DNA from: Alkalihalophilus pseudofirmus
Lineage (GTDB): Bacteria > Bacillota > Bacilli > Bacillales > Bacillaceae_D
Assembly (NCBI RefSeq): GCF_029094545.1
Contig: NZ_CP117835.1
Coordinates: forward strand, 3,452,001-3,516,000
Reading direction: 5' to 3'
Length of the DNA stretch: 64,000 bases
The notes beneath the pieces are model-generated. The model did no database searches. It was not told the origin of the DNA and saw only the letters and a list, made by a program, of their open reading frames with translations. Made by a program: the position numbers and the translations under genes. Below, in pieces: positions 8,995-17,448 of this stretch. Every line of letters starts with the position of its first letter. Positions within the stretch are counted from its first letter, which is position 1.

Positions 8995-9501
8995 ATGTCT
9001 GAGAAAAAACCACAACCTATTGATGAAGTTGAAAAAAGAGCTCGTGAAGCACTTGAAGAGCGCGGCGTAACGATTAACGACATTGCCGATCTAGTCTATT
9101 TTCTTCAAGAAAAATACCATCCCAATTTAGAGATGGATGACTGCATTCATAACGTCAATCGAGTGATCCGCAAACGCGAAATTCAAAATGCGATATTAAC
9201 AGGAATTCAATTAGATGTATTAACAGAGCAAAATAAGCTCGAAGAACCGCTTCAAGGGATTATTGCAAGAGATGAAGGGTTATATGGGGTCGATGAAATT
9301 ATTGCATTGTCTATCGTAAATGTGTACGGCTCAATCGGATTTACAAATTATGGCTATATCGATAAACAAAAACCTGGGATTTTAAAGAAATTAAATGACA
9401 AGTCAAGTGGGGAGTGTCACACGTTTCTAGATGATATTGTAGGTGCGATTGCAGCAGCTGCTTCAAGCCGCCTCGCTCACCGTGCTGCAAATGTAGAGTA
9501 A
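8995..9501 (+). CDS. pgpA: Phosphatidylglycerophosphatase A family protein (YutG)
   Basis: This 168-residue protein belongs to the PgpA family, which dephosphorylates phosphatidylglycerol phosphate in phospholipid synthesis. The Bacillus version lacks the multiple transmembrane helices of E. coli PgpA and is more soluble, so its substrate is less certain. The C-terminal LDDIVGAIAAAASSRLAHR region carries the conserved acidic pair. The ATG follows CTGGAGGGGATTTT. It is divergent from yutH, as in B. subtilis, and is followed by a long repeat-filled gap. Confidence 0.85.
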   Translation: MSEKKPQPIDEVEKRAREALEERGVTINDIADLVYFLQEKYHPNLEMDDCIHNVNRVIRKREIQNAILTGIQLDVLTEQNKLEEPLQGIIARDEGLYGVDEIIALSIVNVYGSIGFTNYGYIDKQKPGILKKLNDKSSGECHTFLDDIVGAIAAAASSRLAHRAANVE

Positions 9502-9687
9502 GGTGCTAAGGGATGGATTAAAATATGCTTCCTAGTTTACTACACCAGATCAACATACCCTAGATTCGGCTGCCACTTAAGTGATTAGTCGGATCTATTA
9601 CATATGCCTAAGAAAGGTCCAAGCTTGTAAGATACTTTTTTTGTTCCATCGCCCAAAGGTCAGCTCTCCTTACATAGTTGTTGATTT

Positions 9688-9790
9688 CTACTGCAGGCGC
9701 AGGCTTTCCGCGGGCGGCCCGGGAGCTTCCTGGCCACGCGCATCCCGCTGGAGTCGGCGCCTTCCGCTCCGATCAACGGAGGAAGGGTTT
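9688..9790 (-). repeat. GC-rich degenerate copy of a Bacillaceae intergenic repeat (E)
   Basis: A 100-bp GC-rich block stands out from its AT-rich surroundings. It contains GGCTTTCCGCGGGCGGC, GGGAGCTTCCTGG and CGCCTTCCGCTCC, which resemble the reverse complement of family D at 9911-10263 with its centre missing. I recognise the type from other Bacillaceae genomes. The rest of 9502-9910 holds nothing I can support: short ORFs there lack ribosome binding sites and overlap the repeat. Confidence 0.55.
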
Positions 9791-9910
9791 TGTATAGTAC
9801 TCCCACTTTTATAAGCAGCAGTTCAGTGTACATAGCGGATGCATCCTTATAATTCGAACTTAACAATAACTATTCCGGTTCACATAATATTTACAAAACG
9901 TAATAACCCT

Positions 9911-10031
9911 AGCGGATGAAATATGCGTAGACTCCTGTGTGGACTAGAGCAGGGGTGAGATCCCGCAGGGCAAAAGCCCGAGGAAGCTCACCAGCTCCAC
10001 ACGGAAAGCGAAGCATATTTCAGCAGCGACG
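9911..10031 (+). repeat. Structured repeat family D, copy 1
   Basis: A 120-bp element beginning AGCGGATGAAATATGC and ending GCATATTTCAGCAGCG. Nested complementary arms are ATGAAATATGC with GCATATTTCA, GTGTGGA (9937-9943) with TCCACAC (9996-10002), GGTGAG with CTCACC, and GGGC with GCCC around an AAAA loop. Copies 2 and 3 at 10138-10263 and 60020-60145 share the fold. No gene is encoded. Confidence 0.85.
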
Positions 10032-10137
10032 CCTATGCTATAACCAATGTTTAATGTATTTTAAGATAAATAATCTTTGAAGCCATAACTAAATCACTCC
10101 CATCACTCCACATATTAATTACAAAATGCACTAACCC

Positions 10138-10263
10138 AGCGGATGAAATATGCGAGATTTCTGCGGGGACTAGAGCAGGGGTGAGATCCCACAGGGCAAA
10201 AGCCCGAGGAAGCTCACCAGCTCCCCGCGAAAAGCGAAGTATATTTCAGGAGCGGCGAGCTTA
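10138..10263 (+). repeat. Structured repeat family D, copy 2
   Basis: Same element as at 9911-10031, about 85 percent identical by eye. The second stem is GCGGGGA (10163-10169) with TCCCCGC (10222-10228); compared with copy 1 two base pairs have changed on both sides, which preserves pairing. The 25 nt before each copy are also similar, so the true unit may be somewhat longer. Confidence 0.85.
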
Positions 10264-10296
10264 CACAAGCCTAAGGTAATATAAATGGTCTAGGAA

Positions 10297-10325
10297 ACAA
10301 AAAAGCCCATGCACATGCATGAACC
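10297..10325 (-). terminator. Terminator of yutF
   Basis: On the minus strand GTTCATGCA pairs with TGCATGGGC (two G-U pairs) and is followed by TTTTTTGTTT. Confidence 0.75.
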
Positions 10326-10339
10326 TCTTAAACAAACGT

Positions 10340-11107
10340 TTAATTAAACTGCCATTCAGATAATGACGGTAAAACATACGTCGGTTTATCGTCAACATCT
10401 TTTAAATGCTCCTCATTGCTTACTCCCGTTAATACCATAAGTGTATCAACATCGGCATTGATTCCCGCTAAGATATCTGTGTCATAATTATCACCAATCA
10501 TCAGTGCCTCTTCTTTTTTAACCCCTATCTTCTCAAGTGCCTGTTCGATCATGATCGGCTCAGGCTTTCCAATAAAGGTCGGTTTCACTCCAGTAGAAGT
10601 CGTAATCACTGATATAAGTGAGCCGGCACCAGGCATTAGTCCTTTTTCAGTCGGTAAGGCACGATCGCCATTTGTTGCAATAAACGCAGCACCACTTCGA
10701 ACAGCCAGTGCTGCTTTTGCTAACTTTTCATATGTAATTTCTCGATCTAATCCCATCACAACATAGTCTGGGTCCACATCAACCAATTCATGTCCCTCAT
10801 CAAGAAGACTTTGCTTTAGTCCATTTTCTCCTACCATTAAAACTTTTGCATTCGGTTTAAGGTCTTTAATCACACCCGCTGCAGCCATACTTGTCGTGAA
10901 AATATGTTCACTTGTCGCAGGAACCCCCATATTCTGTAATATCCCTGCTGCTTCTCTTGGAGTTTTGGTAGAATTGTTTGTCACAAATAAATAAGGATAA
11001 CCCATTTGTTCTATTCTTTTCACAAAATCAATGGCTTCAGGAATCGGTTCAGTGCCTCGGTACATTGTTCCGTCTAAATCAATTAGAAATCCTTTATATG
11101 CTTTCAT
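10340..11107 (-). CDS. yutF: HAD-superfamily phosphatase YutF (NagD-like)
   Basis: The 255-residue protein is a class IIA HAD hydrolase. Motif I is FLIDLDGTMY (nucleophile Asp near residue 9), motif II is FVTNNST, and motif IV is MIGDNYDTDILAG near residue 205; the FIGKPEP segment is typical of the NagD/YutF group. Such enzymes dephosphorylate small phosphometabolites; the natural substrate is not known. ATG at 11107 follows AAGGAGTAGAAA. It lies just downstream of the SufR-like regulator but is separated from it by a terminator. Confidence 0.9.
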   Translation of the reverse strand: MKAYKGFLIDLDGTMYRGTEPIPEAIDFVKRIEQMGYPYLFVTNNSTKTPREAAGILQNMGVPATSEHIFTTSMAAAGVIKDLKPNAKVLMVGENGLKQSLLDEGHELVDVDPDYVVMGLDREITYEKLAKAALAVRSGAAFIATNGDRALPTEKGLMPGAGSLISVITTSTGVKPTFIGKPEPIMIEQALEKIGVKKEEALMIGDNYDTDILAGINADVDTLMVLTGVSNEEHLKDVDDKPTYVLPSLSEWQFN

Positions 11108-11121
11108 TTTCTACTCCTTAT

Positions 11122-11151
11122 AAGAAACAACCACCTTTAGGCAAGGTGGCT
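11122..11151 (-). terminator. Terminator after the SufR-like regulator
   Basis: On the minus strand CCACCTT and AAAGGTGG flank a short loop and are followed by TTGTTTCTTATT. It lies in the 50-nt gap before yutF, so partial read-through into yutF is possible. Confidence 0.7.
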
Positions 11152-11157
11152 GTCGTG

Positions 11158-11808
11158 TTATTTTTTACTTTTCTCTTTTAAAACATACACACAGCCCGCC
11201 GTATCCATCTTAGCCATGCACTCTTCCCTTTCGATCTCATCTGTATCAAGCAGAGACTTAAACAGTTTCTGTTCACACGTACACGCAACAGGGTAAGCTG
11301 TTGCAACTTGCGCGATCGGGCAGTTGTATTCTACAAACCGATATGTTCCATCATCCTGCTTCTCAACCTCAACCATATACCCGCTCTCATTTTGAATACG
11401 AGCAAGTGTCTCAACACGCTCTTCAAAACTGCCTGTTACAGCAGTGCTGTATTTATCAAGCAGTCGTTCGCGGCGCTGTTCAAATAACTTTTCAATCATT
11501 TCCGTTCCACTTAATTGTTCGAGGTCTTGTAAAAATTCAAGCGAGAGATTGCCGTAATTCCTTGGGAAGCTCTCTTCTCCTTTAAGGGTTAAAGAATATT
11601 TATGTGTAGGGCGGCCCATCGGCTGTCTTTCAAGCCTCGATTCGATCAGCCCTTCTTTTTCTAATCCTTGTAGGTGTCTGCGCACCGCCATCTCTGTAAT
11701 TTCTAATTGCTCAGCTATTTCTGAGACGGTCAGCTGCTGGCTTTTTTTTAACATCACTAAGATAACTTGCCTTGTGGAGTTGGTATTATTATTCACGACC
11801 ATCACCAT
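11158..11808 (-). CDS. SufR-like winged-helix transcriptional regulator with a C-terminal cysteine cluster
   Basis: This 216-residue protein has an N-terminal DeoR/ArsR-type winged helix (about residues 15-75: VSEIAEQLEITEMAVRRHL) and a C-terminal part holding five cysteines in the pattern C-x12-C-x-C-x18-C-x8-C. That arrangement is typical of the SufR-like group (COG2345), where the Cys residues bind an Fe-S cluster and control DNA binding to suf promoters. It is therefore a candidate Fe-S sensor, although the suf operon lies about 20 kb away at 30981-36258. GAGGTGAAGG precedes the start; ATG at 11802 is an alternative. A spaced inverted repeat upstream (GGTCAATTGTAA...TTACATTGACC, 11837-11872) may be its operator. 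Confidence 0.7.
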   Translation of the reverse strand: MVMVVNNNTNSTRQVILVMLKKSQQLTVSEIAEQLEITEMAVRRHLQGLEKEGLIESRLERQPMGRPTHKYSLTLKGEESFPRNYGNLSLEFLQDLEQLSGTEMIEKLFEQRRERLLDKYSTAVTGSFEERVETLARIQNESGYMVEVEKQDDGTYRFVEYNCPIAQVATAYPVACTCEQKLFKSLLDTDEIEREECMAKMDTAGCVYVLKEKSKK

Positions 11809-11900
11809 CCTTCACCTCATTGTAAGCGATGTGTGGTCAATTGTAAATTTATGTGTCAATTTAAAACTATTCTTACATTGACCTTGAACACTTACCTGAA

Positions 11901-12350
11901 TTAGTAATTCTGTTCAGGCAAAAACGCAGAAACAGGACCAAGCTCCTCTACTAAATAGCGTCTAACGTGGCTTGAAAAGGACTCTAGAGCCTTTCTTTCC
12001 GTTTGAATGACTGCTTGTACATCTTCATGCTTAATTTGTGTGTAGTCTGTTACAAGCGGTTTTCTTAAGCTGACCACTTTTTTCAGGGCAGCCGCCTCTT
12101 CTTCTTGGAGCACTTTTTCATCAAAAAGGATTTCTACAATGTCTTCATAGCTCCCAGGATCACGCATGATAAAGCCGTCAATCATACTATTTCCAACATC
12201 AATAATTGATTCTATGACAACCGTTGCAAACCGCTCATAAGCAAGCTTATCCTTTACGGTTTCAAGAGGTTGATTCTCCTCAAATTCTGTTAACAATTGA
12301 TCCATATATGTAAGGGTATCTTCAATTTTTTCACGATTCACAAAATACAT
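11901..12350 (-). CDS. yutE: DUF86 (HEPN/HepT-like) protein YutE
   Basis: This 149-residue, mostly helical protein is the Bacillus YutE member of the DUF86/HEPN family. HepT toxins in this fold use an Rx4-6H motif as an RNase site; here the corresponding segment reads LRKPLVTDY, with Thr instead of His, so the nuclease site looks absent. No MNT-type nucleotidyltransferase antitoxin gene is adjacent, so this is unlikely to be an active toxin-antitoxin pair. The start at 12350 (MYFVNREK) has GAAGGTG 6 nt upstream; an in-frame ATG at 12386 has no such site. Function unknown. Confidence 0.8.
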   Translation of the reverse strand: MYFVNREKIEDTLTYMDQLLTEFEENQPLETVKDKLAYERFATVVIESIIDVGNSMIDGFIMRDPGSYEDIVEILFDEKVLQEEEAAALKKVVSLRKPLVTDYTQIKHEDVQAVIQTERKALESFSSHVRRYLVEELGPVSAFLPEQNY

Positions 12351-12430
12351 AGGAACACCTTCTTTTTTTGAATTAGTATAACACATTAAACGTTTTTTTT
12401 AGATAAAGTTAAACACATCAAAAGAAATGA

Positions 12431-12459
12431 TTTATTCTTTACGGCGTTTTTGTTATGAT
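12431..12459 (+). promoter_or_regulatory. Promoter of glpX
   Basis: TTTATT (12431-12436), 17-nt spacer, TATGAT (12454-12459) preceded by TG, which makes an extended -10. It would give a leader of about 130 nt before the TTG start of glpX. Confidence 0.5.
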
Positions 12460-12474
12460 AAAGAACGTAAATGA

Positions 12475-12502
12475 TTCGACAAGGACCTGATTGATTGTCG
12501 AA
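12475..12502. promoter_or_regulatory. Perfect 8-bp inverted repeat in the glpX leader
   Basis: TTCGACAA (12475-12482) and TTGTCGAA (12495-12502) are perfect inverted repeats separated by 12 nt, located just after the predicted transcription start. It may be an operator or an RNA hairpin; no T-run follows, so it is not a terminator. Confidence 0.5.
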
Positions 12503-12594
12503 CAAATGAAAAGTAGTGAATGCTACACACATTATGCTACTACAAAAAAATTAAGCTACACAAAACTTTTTTACACAAATGGAGGAGAAACAAC

Positions 12595-13566
12595 TTGGAT
12601 CGTGAACTAGCCTTAGAAATCGTCCGTGTAACGGAAGCAGCAGCCCTAGCTTCATCTCAATGGATGGGCCGCGGGAAGAAAAATGAAGCAGATGATGCTG
12701 CAACGAGTGCCATGCGCACAATGTTTGATTCAGTAAACTGCAGAGGTACTGTTGTCATTGGTGAAGGAGAACTTGACGAGGCACCAATGCTCTATATTGG
12801 CGAAGAAGTCGGCAGTGGGCATGGTCCTGAAGTTGACATCGCGGTTGACCCGCTTGAAGGAACAAACATCGTAGCGAAAGGACACCCTAATGCGATGGCT
12901 GTTATTGCGGTAGCCGATAAAGGAACGCTGCTTCACGCACCAGATATGTATATGGAAAAGATCGCAGTCGGACCTCTTGCCGCTGGACTTGTCCGTCTTG
13001 ATGACCCTATCGAAAAAACAATTGATATTGTGGCTAAAATGACAAATAAACGAGTTCGTGATGTGACAGTGATTATCCAAGAGCGTGAGCGTCATGCTGA
13101 ATTGATTGAACGCGTTCGCCAAAAGGGTGCTCGTGTTAAATTATTTGGTGACGGTGACGTTGGTGCTTCTATTGCCACTGCCTTGCCGCAAACGGGTATT
13201 GATTTGTTTGTTGGAACAGGCGGAGCTCCAGAAGGTGTTATTTCTGCTGCTGCGCTAAAAGCTTTAGGCGGTGACATGCAAGCTCGTCTTGTACCAATGA
13301 ATGATGAAGAATTTGAACGCTGCAAAAAAATGGGGCTAGAAGATCCTCGTCAAGTATTACAATTAGACGATCTTGTTCGCGGTGATGATGCTATTTTTGC
13401 TGCAACGGGAGTATCTTCTGGTGAATTAGTTGAAGGCGTACGCTTTTTAGGCGGAGACCTTGCTGAAACTGACTCCATTGTTATGCGTGCTAAGACAAGA
13501 ACAGTCCGCTACATTAAAACACATCACCATCTTGACCATAAACCTCATTTAGTGATGAACGACTAA
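12595..13566 (+). CDS. glpX: Class II fructose-1,6-bisphosphatase
   Basis: This 323-residue GlpX enzyme hydrolyses fructose 1,6-bisphosphate to fructose 6-phosphate in gluconeogenesis. The sugar-phosphatase motif VDPLEGTN (about residue 85) and the GDGDVGA and GTGGAPEG segments are intact. The start is TTG at 12595 because GGAGGAG lies 7 nt upstream and the product then begins [15 protein letters not shown] as in the family; the frame continues upstream to 12520 but without a ribosome binding site. glpX is not in this block in B. subtilis, so its insertion between yutE and yutD is a lineage-specific rearrangement. Confidence 0.93.
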   Translation: MDRELALEIVRVTEAAALASSQWMGRGKKNEADDAATSAMRTMFDSVNCRGTVVIGEGELDEAPMLYIGEEVGSGHGPEVDIAVDPLEGTNIVAKGHPNAMAVIAVADKGTLLHAPDMYMEKIAVGPLAAGLVRLDDPIEKTIDIVAKMTNKRVRDVTVIIQERERHAELIERVRQKGARVKLFGDGDVGASIATALPQTGIDLFVGTGGAPEGVISAAALKALGGDMQARLVPMNDEEFERCKKMGLEDPRQVLQLDDLVRGDDAIFAATGVSSGELVEGVRFLGGDLAETDSIVMRAKTRTVRYIKTHHHLDHKPHLVMND

Positions 13567-13630
13567 GTATCGCATCCCCTCTTGTGGCATGATATGATAA
13601 AAAAACAATGTTACTTGGGGGGCAATAAGA

Positions 13631-13897
13631 ATGTCTGAGCGCTTTTATTTATATGATGACACAGAAGAAACAAGGACCAGATTTGTAAGCTTTATGGGTG
13701 AGTCACAACGTTTTGACTTAGCCATCATCACCTCTTCCCGCTATTACGGGAAAAAGCTGGTTCTAGATGTATTATCTAATCGGTTTGCCATTATTGGTAC
13801 AGACGATTTAGAAGAGCCTGGCTATCTTGAGCACGCTTATCAAATCAGTGAAGAAGAAGCTGGCGAATTACGTTCATTTTTATATGAAGTCATTTAA
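13631..13897 (+). CDS. DUF3055 family protein
   Basis: An 88-residue soluble acidic protein that I recognise as the DUF3055 family of Bacilli (FYLYDDTEETRTRFVSFMG at the start, LEHAYQISEEEAGEL near the end). Function is unknown. GGGGGGCAATAAG precedes the ATG. It lies 64 nt after glpX and is followed by a hairpin that also contains the ribosome binding site of the next gene. No membrane segment or metal motif is visible. Confidence 0.75.
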   Translation: MSERFYLYDDTEETRTRFVSFMGESQRFDLAIITSSRYYGKKLVLDVLSNRFAIIGTDDLEEPGYLEHAYQISEEEAGELRSFLYEVI

Positions 13898-13901
13898 TAG
13901 T

Positions 13902-13948
13902 AAAAACCATCTCTTCCGGTAAAACTAACGGCAGGAGGTGGTTTTTTT
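13902..13948 (+). terminator. Terminator-like hairpin that contains the next gene's ribosome binding site
   Basis: AAAAACCATCTC (13903-13914) pairs with GGAGGTGGTTTTT (13934-13946) to give about 12 base pairs followed by seven T residues and then directly by the ATG at 13949. AGGAGGTGG, the Shine-Dalgarno sequence of the downstream gene, is the 3' arm of the stem. The structure would both terminate transcription and sequester the site in any read-through RNA. Confidence 0.7.
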
Positions 13949-14245
13949 ATGCCAGATTCACGTGATAAAGAAACGGAAGATTACACTGACTTCTCAAACG
14001 TCGAAACGATGCGCAATTTCATTGTGCCAGAAATTACTCCAGAAGGCCCTTACGGCTCACCAATCAATAAGGATAAACCTGTTGAAAATAAAAGCACCCC
14101 TTGGAAGCCTGGGCAGCGTTATTACAGCGCTTTCAATTATGAGTTTAAATCTTTGCACCAAAACCTTCCGCGTAAATATCCAGGACATCACCCAACTCAT
14201 GATGATCCTGATAAAAACGAAGAACCACCTTACACGACCACTTAA
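13949..14245 (+). CDS. Conserved small cytosolic protein of Bacilli, function unknown
   Basis: A 98-residue hydrophilic protein (DFSNVETMRNF, PEGPYGSPI, then a Pro-rich tail with KYPGHHPTHDDPDK). I recall homologues in other bacilli annotated only as cytosolic proteins. AGGAGGTGG lies 9 nt before the ATG but is buried in the hairpin at 13902-13948. A longer overlapping frame in another phase (13938-14261) has no ribosome binding site and was discarded. It is followed by a terminator shared with convergent yutD. Confidence 0.7.
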   Translation: MPDSRDKETEDYTDFSNVETMRNFIVPEITPEGPYGSPINKDKPVENKSTPWKPGQRYYSAFNYEFKSLHQNLPRKYPGHHPTHDDPDKNEEPPYTTT

Positions 14246-14248
14246 ACA

Positions 14249-14278
14249 AAGAGCCCTTTAAAAGGGCTCTCCCCTATT
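14249..14278. terminator. Bidirectional terminator between the small cytosolic protein and yutD
   Basis: GAGCCCTTT and AAAAGGGCTC form a 9-10 bp stem at 14251-14269; T-rich tracts on either side are modest (TTTGTTT on the minus strand). Confidence 0.65.
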
Positions 14279-14621
14279 CTTCACTTAATGCCGCTGCCTC
14301 TTCTGCAGGTACAGGCTGTTTTTCTTTTTCCCTATCCTTTTCTTTCGTTTCCTTCACTTTCGTAAGCACGAAATAAGCGCAGCCAAAATTACAATACTCG
14401 TATAAATAATCAGGAAGAGTACTGATCTTCGTATCAAAGGTCGACTTTTTATGGCGGTCTTCAAAAAAGCCGCGTAAACGCAATTGGCTGTAACCCCAAT
14501 CACCAACAATATAATCGTATTTATTTAACACATCACTGTAACGTGCCTTAAAGGCTTCTTCATTCCAGCCCTCTTTTATGTCCTCTATTACTTCATACTG
14601 CATTCCTTGAATGCGAACCAC
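14274..14621 (-). CDS. yutD: YutD family protein (DUF1027)
   Basis: About 115 residues; the core (EVIEDIKEGWNEEAF, YDYIVGDWGYSQLRLRGFFED, YEYCNFGCAYFVL) is the YutD family, of unknown function but conserved in Bacilli. A charged tail (KETKEKDREKEKQPVP) follows. The GTG at 14621 is chosen as start because GAGGTGA lies 5 nt upstream and the extended -10 at 14649-14656 would put the transcription start almost on the upstream ATG at 14642. It is convergent with the preceding gene. Confidence 0.8.
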   Translation of the reverse strand: MVRIQGMQYEVIEDIKEGWNEEAFKARYSDVLNKYDYIVGDWGYSQLRLRGFFEDRHKKSTFDTKISTLPDYLYEYCNFGCAYFVLTKVKETKEKDREKEKQPVPAEEAAALSEE

Positions 14622-14648
14622 TGGGCTCACCTCACTTTTCATACCCTT

Positions 14649-14656
14649 ATTATACC
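14649..14656 (-). promoter_or_regulatory. Extended -10 element of yutD
   Basis: On the minus strand TGGTATAAT is a consensus extended -10. No good -35 is visible. Transcription would start about 14641, leaving a 20-nt leader to the GTG at 14621. Confidence 0.55.
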
Positions 14657-14754
14657 ACACCCGAGCCTCCCTACAGTAACCTTTGTGGCATCATTTTCTA
14701 TCAGTAAAAACATTTCTTTTTGGTCATTCTTAAAGTAGAGGGGGAATGAACATC

Positions 14755-15396
14755 ATGATAAAAAAATCAATGGTGATCTCTGGTGTCGCAGCTTTAATGC
14801 TTATGACCGGCTGCCAGATGAATGATGTGGGGCAACAATCGATGCAGCGTACAGCTAATCCGAATTACGGCCCTATGCAAACGAATCATGGCTATTATCC
14901 AATGGGAATGGGTCAGCAAAATCAAAATAATGACTACAACCATTATGGGTACACAAGATATCAAAAACAACAGGTAGAAGCAAACGGCAGACAACAATCA
15001 ACACCTATGTTTGACCGGACAGAGCTTTCTGATACGGTAACAAGAATGGTCTTAACGAACGAAACGGTGAGCGAGGCCGCTACACTTGTTACAGATAAAT
15101 ACGTATTAGTTGCTTATGACTGCGATACGAACGACCGCGATTACGTAGCGGACCAAGTAAAACGCAGTGCGATTTCTGTAGTTCCGCGTTACTATGAAGT
15201 CTATATTACAGATGATCATAGTCATTTCGAAGACATTGAACGCTTCCAAGATGGCTCCACAACAGCTGGAAATTTAGACGGAACGCTTAAACAAACGATC
15301 CAAGAAATGCGCCAATCTCCACAAGGTGCCTACAACGAGGACACCGACGACAACATGAACGTCATGGAAAAGAAACAACAGAAATTAATGGATTAA
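14755..15396 (+). CDS. yutC: Sporulation lipoprotein YutC (YhcN/YlaJ family)
   Basis: The 213-residue protein has a lipoprotein signal peptide with lipobox LMTGC (Cys near residue 21), a Gln/Asn/Tyr-rich linker, and a C-terminal YhcN/YlaJ domain (DTVTRMVLTNETVSEAATLVTDKYVLVAYDCDTNDRD). Members are spore lipoproteins. The ATG at 14755 is preferred because GAGGGGG would be only 1-2 nt from the in-frame ATG at 14746. The gene lies next to yutD as in B. subtilis, and a repeat cluster begins directly after its stop. Confidence 0.87.
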   Translation: MIKKSMVISGVAALMLMTGCQMNDVGQQSMQRTANPNYGPMQTNHGYYPMGMGQQNQNNDYNHYGYTRYQKQQVEANGRQQSTPMFDRTELSDTVTRMVLTNETVSEAATLVTDKYVLVAYDCDTNDRDYVADQVKRSAISVVPRYYEVYITDDHSHFEDIERFQDGSTTAGNLDGTLKQTIQEMRQSPQGAYNEDTDDNMNVMEKKQQKLMD

Positions 15397-15813
15397 AGGA
15401 AAGGCGGAGGCAAGTGGGCTGGCTTGCGGAAATATTAGGGGCAGCGATATGAAGACGCTTTTTGTCTTCATTCGATGCACCGTTCTTTCCCGCAAGGCAA
15501 CGAGCCGAAGCTAGACATCTTGAAAAGCGGAAGGGTTCGTTTAGGTATGAGGAGGATGGAGCTTTGACAATGAGAAGCGCTTTTTGCTTCGTTTGGCAAA
15601 GTGAAGCCACCGATTACCTGAACCCTGCAGCTAGACACGAAAAGCGGAGGCAAGTGGGCTGGCTTGCGGAAATATTAGGGGCAGCGATATGAAGACGCTT
15701 TTTGTCTTCATTCGATGCACCGTTATTTCCCGCAGGACAACGAGCCGAAGCTAGACATCTTGAAAAGCGGAGGCGGCTGTTTTGGCATGCGGTAAAATAA
15801 GGGGAAAAGAAGA
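15397..15813 (+). repeat. Structured repeat cluster, units A2-B2-A3-partial C2, directly after the yutC stop
   Basis: A2 15397-15521, B2 15522-15638, A3 15639-15761 and a truncated C2 15762-15813. A2 and A3 are nearly identical; B2 differs from B1 at 1851-1968 by only a few bases. In B the bulge CTTTG-R-CAA...TTG-R-CAAAG carries G/A in copy 1 and A/G in copy 2. C2 breaks off where the phased repeat element starts. The A arms GGCTTGCGGAAATA and TATTTCCCGCAAGGC make the long stem. Confidence 0.82.
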
Positions 15814-16002
15814 TTGTATATATTCAAGCCTTTTATGCGTCAATGTATATGGCCATTGCGCTCCTCTCTCGCCTTATTGCGTTACTTGCCGGCTTTATTG
15901 CGCCGATGTAGTTTAATTGCGCCTGATCAAACGTTATATGCGTCTGTAGCAAGCGTATATGTATCACTTCGGCTAATAATAGCGCCAGCCTTTACTCCAA
16001 AC
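15814..16002 (+). repeat. Nine-unit 21-bp phased repeat element, copy 2
   Basis: The T of the TGCG core (or its equivalent) falls at 15815, 15836, 15857, 15878, 15899, 15918, 15939, 15960 and 15981: spacings 21, 21, 21, 21, 19, 21, 21, 21. Most units read ATTGCGYC or TATGCGTC; units 1 and 8 are ATTGTAT and TATGTATC. A terminator begins about 3 nt after the last unit. Confidence 0.8.
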
Positions 16003-16004
16003 CC

Positions 16005-16043
16005 AAAATAGAGCAGCTCCCTAACTCAGGAGCTGCTCTATTT

Positions 16044-16045
<2 letters not shown>
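16005..16045. terminator. Bidirectional terminator at the metY 3' end
   Basis: AAAATAGAGCAGCTCC and GGAGCTGCTCTATTTTT form a 15-bp stem around a 7-nt loop, with T/A runs on both strands. It ends metY (-) and any plus-strand transcript coming through the phased repeat element. Confidence 0.88.
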
Positions 16046-17363
<1,318 letters not shown>

Positions 17364-17387
17364 TTAATAGTAGCACGTATTGCTTCA

Positions 17388-17416
17388 ATAATATTCACAC
17401 TATTCCGACTTGTCAA
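17388..17416 (-). promoter_or_regulatory. Promoter of metY
   Basis: On the minus strand a perfect TTGACA (17411-17416), 17-nt spacer, and TATTAT (17388-17393). The leader to the start codon is only about 45 nt, too short for a SAM riboswitch. Confidence 0.8.
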
Positions 17417-17448
17417 GAGAGAATACACGGCGGCTTCTGACTTATTAT

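Noticed and set aside
9581-9866. Short frames on both strands over the GC-rich repeat
   Set aside because: They overlap each other, lack ribosome binding sites and follow the repeat composition rather than coding composition.
11901-12350. Active HepT-MNT toxin-antitoxin pair
   Set aside because: The catalytic His is replaced and no nucleotidyltransferase gene is adjacent.
13938-14261. 107-codon frame overlapping the 98-residue protein gene
   Set aside because: It is in another phase, has no ribosome binding site, and the 98-residue frame has AGGAGGTGG at correct spacing.
15814-16002. Phased repeats as a CRISPR array
   Set aside because: Units are 21 bp, degenerate and contiguous; there are no exact repeats separated by unique spacers, and no cas genes are in the window.
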